Assembly (NCBI GenBank): GCA_037447655.1
Contig: JBBHKE010001591.1
Coordinates: 71,504 to 99,003 of the forward strand
Direction of reading: 5' to 3'
Source of the DNA: Zygnema cylindricum
Taxonomy: Eukaryota > Streptophyta > Zygnematophyceae > Zygnematales > Zygnemataceae
Length of the DNA: 27,500 nt
The notes under the pieces were generated by a model, which saw only the letters and a program-made list of their open reading frames with translations, was not told where the DNA came from and did no database searches. The position numbers were made by a program, and so were the translations under genes. Position 1 is the stretch's first letter, and each line of letters begins with the position of its first letter. Below, piece after piece: positions 1 to 7,909 of this stretch.

Positions 1-191
1 AGAGAGAGAGAGTAAGAGAGAGAGAGAGAATGAGAGAATGAGAGAATGAGAGAATGAGAGAATGAGAGAATGAGAGAATGAGAGAATGAGAGAATGAGAG
101 AATGAGAGAATGAGAGAATGAGAGAATGAGAGAATGAGAGAATGAGAGAATGAGAGAATGAGAGAATGAGAGAATGAGAGAATGAGAGAAT
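1..191. repeat. GA-rich microsatellite and 8-bp AGAGAATG tandem array
   Basis: The first about 28 bases are an imperfect GA run. From there to 191 the octamer AGAGAATG repeats about 20 times with almost no variation, which suggests recent expansion. Every unit contains an ATG, but a period of 8 shifts the frame each time, so no long protein repeat results. The array runs off the left edge of the window, so its full length is unknown. Confidence 0.95.
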
Positions 192-560
192 GCCGCACGG
201 GAGCTACGTCCGGCGCTACAGTATACCCCCGTTTCAAAGCTTCGGCTCCGACCTGTATAGCTCCGGTGCTGAACCGAAGGTGCGGGGGGATGTCGTACCT
301 TCGGGACAAATGTACGCTTGACCGACGGTATGGAAATACAAAGATGTCGCACCAAAGCTTGTTGGGGCTTTGCACCAATCGGCGCGCCTGTAAGGCTGTA
401 TGGTCGAGAAAGTTCTCTGACGTGTCAAGCCACGTGTGATGAGTTTGACTCGGATTTTAGACATAATAACCATGCATCTCATTTGGAAAGGCATACATGT
501 TAATTTTTTGGCATTGTTGTTGACAAATAAAACGAAGGCTTTTGCATGGTTGTTCACTTT
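192..560. other. GC-rich fragment of unknown origin, possible mobile-element remnant
   Basis: Directly after the octamer array the base composition changes to mixed GC-rich sequence up to about 440 and then fades into AT-rich DNA. Both strands carry open frames: 85 codons on plus ending at 439, and 107 codons on minus from 557 to 234. Such overlap is common when stop codons are rare by composition, so neither frame is called a gene. No domain was recognised. The sharp start at the microsatellite would suit the end of an old retroelement or a gene fragment, but no terminal repeat or protein motif proves that. Confidence 0.3.
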
Positions 561-1757
561 TTGCTAACTTTGGCGAAAGCGGTAATAGGAAACTTAAGTG
601 GGCATGTTAAGATAAGTTCTTAACTTTTCAAGGTGGTTATCGTAAAGATAGAGATAAAACTGTCTTCATATATTATTTTGAAATATGAAAATTACTAAAA
701 AAATTGCCTAACTTCCATACGAACTTTCCCTTTTTTATTGCATCGTGATTTGTGAATCGTTCATGCAAAAAGAACAAATACAAAAAAGATATTTGAACTG
801 TTCATTCAAAATTGAGCGATGTAGATTTTCTATAAAGTATGTATTTGGTTTGTTATTTCGTTTTTTTTTTCCGAGGTTAAATTGAATCTTGTAATAGACA
901 CACAAAAAATGGATAAAAAGTGTATCAAGGGGTGAACCAAGAGCTCAAATAAATAACGATAAATTGTCTTTCATATGAATTACTATTATTTATAAATTCT
1001 TTGGGAATAACATTTCATTCTAGACGCCAATAATCATTCCAAGTGAACCATCAACTTGTACTTATGAAAAGTTATAATTTAGTTTGAAAAAAAAGGTTGT
1101 AAAAAAGTACATGAAAGATTGGAACCGAAATTTCAATCTTAACATCGTATAACCGAACATCGTATTGTTGCAAAATGTTATAATCTTTTTCTTTTTTCAC
1201 AAGACTCGAAAGAGAGATCAGAACTAAAATTCATGAAAATTGGAACATTCAAAACAACATTACAACTTTCCATGGACAATAATTCAAATAAAAACAAATA
1301 AACAGGGTTAAAATATTCAAAAGAAAATAAGTTTCTAAAACATTCGAACTCATCTTTACAAAAGTAGCCGCTAAGAAAACTGATTTTGATAAGCAATTTC
1401 AACTTCAAAGTCTACAACTACCACTATAAAATTATTCACTTTATGTACTTTAAAAAAACTTAGATTCATAAAAAAAAAACCTTATGTAACTAAAACGAAA
1501 AACAAATCTGAAACATGATAATGGCAAAAAGTGGATTTCATAAAATTTTGAGGTAAAAAATTTGCATCTCTTGTGAGATGCCTAAAGATCCTTCAGTCGT
1601 CAAAACTCCCTCTCTCTCCCTCTCTCTCCCTCTCTCTATCTATCGCTGCTCTCTCTCTCTCTCTTTCTCTCTTGGTTAATTCCTTTTAAGAAAAAGGCAA
1701 ATAAAGCGAAAAAAAAAGTTATTTAGAAGAACCAACGGTTAATTAGCAGATACCAGT
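561..1757. other. AT-rich intergenic DNA with CT microsatellites
   Basis: No gene, RNA or transposon end was recognised here. The stretch is AT-rich with many short A and T runs. At about 1609-1672 there is a CTCTCTCC repeat followed by a pure CT run. The 76-codon minus-strand frame at 1178-1408 has no recognisable feature and is treated as chance. Because the minus-strand gene ends at 2051, part of this stretch could be its 3' flank. No convincing polyadenylation signal was identified. Confidence 0.6.
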
Positions 1758-1820
1758 TTGCGTAAAATCTCTAAAATTCCACCTATTACTTTTCATTCAA
1801 ATCATCATAAGAAAACCATG

Positions 1821-2050
1821 ATATATCCCTCTCCTTCCCCCTTCAGCCCCTCGCTCTTCCCACCTCTTCTCTCTCTCTCTCTCCCCACTTCCCTCTTTCC
1901 CCACCCTCTCTCCTCTCCCACTTTCCAAATCCCCCTTCATTCTCCCCCCTCTCTGCTTCTCCCGCACCTTCCACTTCCCCTCTCCCTCCTTCCCCTCTTC
2001 CTCCCATCCCCCCCTTGCTCACCTCACTCCCTCTCCCTCCACCCCCCTTT
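1821..2050. repeat. Pyrimidine-rich (C/T) low-complexity tract
   Basis: About 230 bases are almost entirely C and T on the plus strand, interrupted by few purines. It lies immediately downstream of the stop codon of the minus-strand gene, so in that transcript it would be a purine-rich GA 3' region. The long open frames seen on both strands here are products of the biased composition and are not called genes. Confidence 0.85.
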
Positions 2051-5000
2051 TCAAACTTCGATCCTCGCATCCCTCGCACTAAAAGTGAGCACTTCCACTT
2101 GTTCCTTAAATGAAACTCTTCTCCTTCCCCCTCCTTCCCGGAAGGTTCCACTCCCTCCTCCCACCATCTGTTTTAAAGCGCCACGTGGCTGTAAAGTACC
2201 ACTCATTGTACGGTTTTGTCCTATTCCCCGTTCTCCTCCCACCACTTGGGCCACCGGAATATCCTCCATGGAAATCCCGTGACTAGAGTGGAAACTGATG
2301 ACGTCAGCCGTTGCTATGGTCGACATTCCGTCCCGTTTTTCCATTTCTCCATCTTTTTCCGTACACTCTTTTATTCCGTACACTTCTCGCGCGTTTTTCC
2401 GTATAGTTTCCAGCCACTTTTGTTCCACCGATCCGTACAAATTTCGCCCCCGGATTTTCGTTTCCGAATCTTCCGTGATCGACTTTGTCGTGCCCGAATC
2501 TGTCGTGTCCGAATTTGTGTCCGAATTTGTAGTTTCCGATTTTTTCCGCCTCGCTTCGTCTCGAACTCGATTTCTAAATTCTTCTTTCGCCGATTTCGAT
2601 TTTTTGTCGTTTAGCGCCAAAATATCCTTTAATTCGTTGTGAGGACTCATCTCTTCCGCCATTATTCCTTCACTGTGTCTTCGAGACAATCTACCTTCCC
2701 CATAAGACGACGAAAAAGAAGCCGACGTAGAATTGCTGTTCCGTGACGTCATCATTCCACTGCCTGACTGATGATTCGAAGCTCCCAAAGATCCGCTGTT
2801 ACGTGACGTCATCATTCCGCTAGAAGACGGAACAGAAGGCAACATAGAACCGCTATGCCGTTGGATTCCGGAATGTGAGGGGGAAGCGGCGCTCCGTGTA
2901 GACTGCATCGGACCGTTTAACTGAACTGAAACTGGCATAGAGACACTGTTATGCCTTTGTAACTGCACACCGTTGTTGGAGGGAACGGTTTTGGAGGGAG
3001 AGGGATTGTTTCTAGGAGCCTGAGTTCCGCAAGTTGCGGAAACGGAGGCCGATATAGAACCGCTGTTCCGTGGAGGCGGAGATCCGTTCAAGTTCCGTTG
3101 AGGTTTTAGTTCCGCAATTGACGGAGGAGAAAGCGACATAGAACCTCCGTTTTGTTGGGATTGAGGTCCACTGGTTGACGGAATATTTGTCGGCAAAGAA
3201 TCACGGTTCAGTTGAAAATGATCTCCGGAATTTCCGGAATTTGCGGAATTTGCGGAAATTCCGGAAATTCCGGAATTTGCGGAAATTCCGGAATTTGCGG
3301 AATTTGCGGACTGAGCGGCGACTGACATAGAACTGGATAGACTGTTCCGTTGAAGTTGTATCGGCGCGAGAATCGGAACCGAACTGTTTTTTAACGGCGG
3401 TTTGTTTGGAGACGGATCTTGGGAAACTCTCCAATGTCCGACGGGTTTATTCGAATCTATCAACCCTAATTCCGGAATAGCAGGATTATTATGGCGGGAA
3501 GGTCGGGAATTTATGGCACTTAGAGATCCGTGTCGTAACAATCCGCCGGATTTTGGAGCTCCCTCGATGATCGACGATCCGACGGTGTAAAGTTTTTTGG
3601 AGTTCTTTGGGTTTAACTCCTTTTGTTGTTGTTGTTGTTGTTGTTGTTTTTGTTTTTGAATATTGTTGAAGATTTCTAGAGAGGACATCCCAGATGAAGT
3701 AGTGGTCTCTAGTTTTGTTTCTCTTTGTAATTGTTTTTCCAGATTGTGAGGGATATCAATCGAAGGTCGCCGAGTCAACGGTAAAGATTTGCTGTCGCCT
3801 TTCGATTCTTTTTTCGTCGTAGAAGTTTGCGTTGACGTTTGGGTTTTTTTAGAAGAATTTGAGGAAGGGAGAAAAAGACTGGCGAAATTTGAAAAGGAAT
3901 AAAAAGAAGGAGAAGGAGTTGTGTTTGAACTCAAATCTGAGGTCGAAACCGGAGTCGAAGTTGGAGTCGTATTTACGTTGGAAAGTAAAGTCGAGTCTGA
4001 GGATGGTTTGGATGCAGAAATCGGAATGACAGTCGAATTTAAATTCGGAATCTTGTCGGAAGAAGAAGGACATAGTGTCGAAGAAAGAGATGGAGTTGAA
4101 GAAGAGTTTACAATAGAAGAAGATGACGAATTGTTTGATCGAGTTAAAAAAATTGCAAATGAAGGAGGACCGGGAGGAGGAGAAGAAGGAGAAGATGAAG
4201 GAAAAGAAGAAGGCGAAGGAGTAGATGCAGAGACTAGCGATGAAATGGAAGGAGAAGTAGTAGAAGAAGACGGGTTTGAAATTAACCGAAGCGTGTCACT
4301 ATCGACATAAGGTCGCCATAAAAGTTCAGCTATTTCATTGAGTGGAAGAGAAGAATGGGGATTTTTTAAAATTTGAAAATTTTCGGGCAGGCGAGGTGGC
4401 TTGTCAGTCACCAGAAGTTGCCAGCTGGCATGCGCTCGGGCAATCACGGAAGAAGCTTGGGCGGTTCCAAAATAATCTCCAACCATATAGGGAAGGTCTA
4501 CCACAGAGAAAAAAAAAAAGAGATTAGAAACGAGTGGGAAAGAGGAGAAAGAGGGAGAGGGCGAGAGTAGAGAAAGTGAGGGAAGGAAGAAAAGGAAGAA
4601 GGAATGAAGGAAGAAATAGAATGGAGAAAGAATGGAATGGATGAAATTTTAAACCAGACTCCAAACCGCACAACCATTCTCCCAAAGCTTCCAAAGCTCC
4701 CGGTTTCACTTTTCTAAAATCCTCCAAACTCTCCAACTTCCCCGCCATCGGATCGCGCAAATCGATGGCCACGATTCGATACGATATCTCCAAACACCCT
4801 TTCTTGCTTCCTGTCCCTCCTCTCCTTCCAAAACTCCCTTCCTTCCCCATACCCACTTTCCTATAGCTCCTAGAAGACTCTTTACTATTCCCACCTCCTC
4901 CGTTTCTTATTAAAGACACCCCTCCCAAAACCTTAATTGGGTACACCTCCCCCAAAAAAGCTTTCCTCTCCCCTATTTCTAAAACTTGAATTGGGTTTCC

Positions 5001-5347
5001 ATCATTTTTTAAAACCCCATTTAATCCAAAAACCCCATTTACCCCATTTACCCCATTTTTGTCCTTTTCGAAAAAACTCATTTTTTCATTTGGGTCCGCC
5101 CAAGTTTGTGGGATTATACCCAAATTTTGGATTATTATGGGGGATTTTTTGTCTTTTTCCTCCCTGCCAGCTGTCGCTTTGAGAGGAGCGAGTGGCTCCT
5201 GTTGTGCCACGTGGCAGAGGATGGAGGACCCGGAAGATGCGGTAGCGACGAATGAGATTTCGCCCTCACACGTGTAGAGTTCTACGTCGTGCCAAGGGGA
5301 GAGGAGGGAGAGGGAGGGAGAGGGGGATTGGAGGAGGACACGGAAGT
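2051..5347 (-). CDS. Family I inorganic pyrophosphatase-like pseudoenzyme with long disordered C-terminal extension (5' end unresolved)
   Basis: Two exons fit: 5347-4655 and 4497-2051, in frame throughout, giving about 1045 residues to a TGA stop. Homology to eukaryotic soluble pyrophosphatase is seen in order: FRVLL, SPWHD (5286-5300), EPLAPLK, PQTWADP (5091-5111), DGNPIQVLEIGER (first part 4983-5003), GEVYPIKVLGGVSLI, IVAIDLRDPMAGKL (about 4741-4770), KPGALEALGEWL, then after the intron AHASWQLLV (about 4409-4437). In the family this fold hydrolyses PPi using Mg2+ held by acidic residues. Here the GDNDPID motif reads NDGNPIQ and DEGETDWK reads RN...ISYR with about 35 inserted residues, so catalysis is unlikely. 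The remaining about 780 residues are Ser/Asn/Pro/Gln-rich, with a polyQ run, repeated R-[HN]-S motifs and a terminal RVSF. No in-frame ATG lies upstream. Either an upstream exon joins at the TTAG acceptor (5351-5348), or the ATG at 5556 is used across a one-base frame slip in the pyrimidine tract. Homology is firm; the N-terminus is not. Confidence 0.85.
2108..2119 (-). other. RVSF motif near the C-terminus (candidate PP1 docking site)
   Basis: Codons for Arg-Val-Ser-Phe, preceded by two further arginines, sit 19 to 22 residues from the stop codon. Basic residues followed by V-x-F is the classical docking motif by which many regulators bind protein phosphatase 1. The motif is short and can occur by chance, but its position at the end of a disordered tail, beside a hydrophobic VEVLTF segment, is typical of real docking sites. 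Function here is inferred, not shown. Confidence 0.5.
3222..3312 (-). repeat. Coding 9-bp minisatellite (Asn/Ile/Ala-Ser-Gly repeats)
   Basis: Variants of a 9-bp unit (GGAATTTCC, GGAATTTGC, GGAAATTCC on the plus strand) follow each other about ten times inside the disordered tail. The unit is a multiple of three, so it adds short ANS, GIS and NSG blocks without breaking the frame. The variants interleave, which suggests repeated slippage or unequal exchange within the gene. Confidence 0.85.
3622..3658 (-). repeat. Polyglutamine-coding trinucleotide run
   Basis: A run of TTG units on the plus strand reads as CAA on the minus strand and encodes eight consecutive glutamines flanked by KQKQ and KEL. 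It lies in the disordered tail. It is a simple-sequence locus likely to vary in length between individuals. Confidence 0.9.
4498..4654 (-). other. Intron of the pyrophosphatase-like gene (157 nt)
   Basis: Read on the minus strand, exon sequence ends at TCTG (4655), followed by a GTTTAA donor. The acceptor is GTAG at 4501-4498, preceded by a CTAAT branch-point-like word and a long T-rich tract. Splicing joins G with AC to form an Asp codon (phase 1) and brings the conserved EWL segment into frame with the conserved AHASW helix. Without splicing the frame runs into low-complexity sequence and stops. The conserved protein order on both sides supports this intron; other GT donors a few bases upstream are possible. 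Confidence 0.8.
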
Positions 5348-5556
5348 CTAAGGGGAATGAGGGGAAGAGAGGGAAGGGAAGGAAGGAGGGGGAGAGAGAG
5401 GGGGAGGGGGAGGGGGGGAGGGGAGAGGGAGAGGGGAGTGGAGAGAGAGGGGGATGATTTGGAGGATTCTGAGTCGCTTGGGGAGAGAGAGTGGGGGGAG
5501 AGGGATAGAGAGTGAAGGAGTTCCATGGTGGAAGATATTTTCAGGGAGGGGGGCAT
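5348..5556 (-). other. Pyrimidine-rich 5' region of the pyrophosphatase-like gene
   Basis: On the minus strand this is a C/T-rich tract about 200 bases long with no GT dinucleotide between 5556 and 5348, so it cannot hold a standard donor. It ends in TTAG, a plausible acceptor. Alternatively it is coding: an ATG at 5556-5554 opens a Ser/Leu/Pro-rich frame beginning MPPSLKISSTMELLHS, one base out of register with the conserved SPWHD frame. A length error or polymorphism in the G run at 5412-5418 would connect them. The Ser-rich start could then resemble an organelle transit peptide. Confidence 0.45.
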
Positions 5557-5582
5557 TGTTCGGATGGAGGAGAGATAGAGGG

Positions 5583-5599
5583 TCAGAAGGGAGAGATGT

Positions 5600-5658
<59 letters not shown>

Positions 5659-5724
5659 AAGAAAGATTGATTGATTGAAAGGGAGGGTGGTAGAGAGAGA
5701 GATTAATTGATTGATTGGATGATT

Positions 5725-5755
<31 letters not shown>

Positions 5756-5790
5756 GTGTTGGAGGAGAGAGAGAGAGAGAGAAGGGGAGT
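5583..5790. repeat. GA dinucleotide microsatellites with GATT-type interruptions
   Basis: Near-perfect GA runs lie at about 5601-5654, 5724-5753 and 5766-5783. They are separated by AAAG and TTGATTGATTGA repeats. The segment lies upstream of the minus-strand gene and could be promoter, leader or intron; nothing in it decides this. Confidence 0.95.
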
Positions 5791-5849
5791 GAGCTCGGGA
5801 AGTCGTGAACTTTGTCGGATAAGCGCGCTAATTGTCCCCTCTTTAGTAC

Positions 5850-6185
5850 CACCACCGTCCGTACAAGTCCCATCCGTACGATTGCATACTCAACGTCGCC
5901 GACTCGAACCGAAATTTGGGCCATGCCCTGTTGGAGGTACTCTTAATTTCCAAATTGTACGGAATTTGTACGAAACTTGTACGAAATGTGTACGAAATGT
6001 GTGCGGTATGTCTGCGTATATGCACGAAATATGCACGGAATATGTACGGAATATGTACGGAATATGTACGGAGGGATGGTCCGGGCACGCCTTTGTACAA
6101 GCGCGTGAGTATCGAGAAAAAATGTACGGATGGTTGGAAAAATGAGCCGCCGATGGTACGCCGTACAACGTACGGAAAGAAATGA
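5850..6185. repeat. GTACGG-rich segment with degenerate 11-bp tandem repeats
   Basis: The words TACGAAATGTG and TACGGAATATG, each 11 bp, repeat back to back, with the clearest run at about 6028-6073 and looser copies from 5956. GTACGG occurs mostly in this orientation on the plus strand, so CCGTAC on the minus strand. Overlapping open frames on both strands here simply repeat Tyr, Thr, Arg, Cys and Met codons from the unit and are not genes. The segment may be an upstream intron or promoter of the minus-strand gene. Confidence 0.75.
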
Positions 6186-7214
6186 TAAGTCGAGCAGATT
6201 TTAGGAAAAAGACAGACGATCTTACCTGCGGGCTCCGAGGTTGGGGCAGGATTTTGGACTTTATCGAGATTGGGGAAGGTTCTGTAGCTCGGCGTTTGTC
6301 GTACTCGCCGTATTAATTCGCTTTGGTGTACGACTATTTTGGAATCTTGGGAGCTGCAAATTTCTCGGTATTAAAAGCTGTACGAATGAGTACGTTCTAT
6401 AATTATTGGGTCCATGAACGTTGCAAGTGGTTTTCCCGGATTTTAGTGAAGATCTTTTGCACGTGTGTGTAGCTGTTTTGATTCGACAAATCGGTCCAAT
6501 TTGCACTTTTTGAAAGTTGCAGTTTTGGCGTATTGGTGTAAATAGATGAAGGAGACCGGTACGGAAGAAATGTGTACGGAATACGATGTAGAAAACTGTA
6601 CGGAAAATGGGACATTCAGCTTTTTATGACGTGGGAGGAGGACTAACGGCTATTATCCAAACCGGGTCTCTAGGAACGTTTCAAATGTGGTATACCGTAC
6701 GAGTCCTAAGTACCACTTTTTGTCGTTTTTTGTGACCAACCGTTTTGGCGAATCTAGTCACTAAAATCTGCCTTAAAAAACTGTCAGCTTTTTTTAATTC
6801 CGTCCGTACGTTTTGCTACCGAGAGTCAAAACAGCAAACGTGACGTGACCGCGTAAAAAGTGGGTCTCCCTTCTTTATTACATGTTTAATACTTTGACGG
6901 ACGGCTCCGATTCGTTATTTTTTGATCGTACGGTCGTCGCTCAATTTCGTGTCCTCCGAATACCTAATGCGCGCTTTTGACATATTACAGGACACGTGGA
7001 GCGCTTACAGGCGGCCGCGCGTAGGGTATTTTGTGGTCGAGAGCGGTTGCTTCGTCACGTATTCGTATTTTATCTTTTGATTTTCTACAAGTCGGGAGGT
7101 CCAATCTTTTCTTTTAAGCGTCTGACCGTAGATTGTAATTTTGTTTGTTCCCATGTTAAGTACTGTACAATCTATTCCCTGAAGATGTTTTTTTTATTTT
7201 ATGTTAAGTAGGAT
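6186..7214. other. Unassigned sequence, GTAC-containing, no gene recognised
   Basis: Mixed-composition DNA with scattered GTACGG words (three close together near 6560-6605). Short frames on both strands show no domain or conserved motif. It may include upstream parts of the minus-strand gene. No transposon end was delimited. Confidence 0.5.
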
Positions 7215-7412
7215 GTTATCGAATCGCACTAAAAGTGTTATCGGTTCGCATTAAATGTGTTTTCGAATCACACCGAAAGTGTTGTTGATACGCACGGAAA
7301 GTGTTGTTGATACGCACGGAAAGTGTTATCTATTCGCACTACAAGTGTTATCGATTCGCACGACAAGTGTTATCGATTCGCACTGAAAGTGTTATCGATT
7401 CGCACGAAATTC
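7215..7412. repeat. 22-bp tandem array, nine copies
   Basis: Nine units of exactly 22 bp follow each other, with consensus close to GTTATCGATTCGCACTGAAAGT (here named by its halves GTTATCGATTC and GCACTGAAAGT). Units 4 and 5 are identical and the others differ at a few bases. The constant period shows it is a true tandem array. No open frame is preserved. The CGATTCGCA core resembles the GCGATTCGC words in the E/H transposon ends elsewhere in the window. Confidence 0.93.
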
Positions 7413-7909
7413 TCCTAAGCAGACTCCGTACCTCCGTACCTCCTGGAATGAAACCATCCTGAAACAAAGGGGGGAAAAAACAAGAGAACCAATAAAGACT
7501 ACTAAAAGAGTCAAGAAAAAATAGAAAAAAAAATAGATTTTAAGAATAAATGGGCTCATTCGCTACAGTAAATGACCTAATTGAAGTAAATGGTGACAAT
7601 ATGTCATTTTGTCATGACTCTTGTCCGTACTTTTTAATTACAAAACTTCCTGTCGTATTTAGGGTTTCATGTACAAAATTTTCCCAGCAACCCGTACTTG
7701 TACCTAATTACAGCTGACCGTACTTGTAATGCTATCTCGCGAATAGCGGCAAGGTGTACGGCATACCTGTTCTGTACTGTACTGAATCCTGCAACTTTTT
7801 GGGCCCTCGGAGGTGCCGAAGGCGTCTATGTCACCCGTATTCTCCGTATTCTCTGTACTGTAGTCTCTATGGTGCTTTAAAAAATTTATGTACTTTGTTG
7901 TTACACTAT
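7413..7909. other. Unassigned AT-rich spacer
   Basis: This sequence lies between the 22-bp array and transposon G. It has several GTAC and CCGTAC words and no frame with a recognisable product. Confidence 0.5.

Noticed and set aside
192-560. Retroelement gene on either strand
   Set aside because: No reverse transcriptase, integrase, zinc-knuckle or terminal repeat could be seen; kept only as an unknown GC-rich fragment.
1843-2282. Frames of 174 codons (plus) and 102 codons (minus) at the end of the minus-strand gene
   Set aside because: They are low-complexity translations of the pyrimidine tract and shadows of the real minus-strand exon.
2741-2818. Two TGACGTCA palindromes as CRE-like promoter elements
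   Set aside because: They lie inside the coding exon, within a duplicated protein repeat, and are explained by that duplication.
3921-4310. 129-codon Glu-rich plus-strand frame
   Set aside because: It is the antisense of the Ser-rich coding exon; TCx serine codons read as acidic codons on the other strand.
5843-6168. Tyr/Arg/His-rich frames on both strands
   Set aside because: They come from the GTACGG repeat units.
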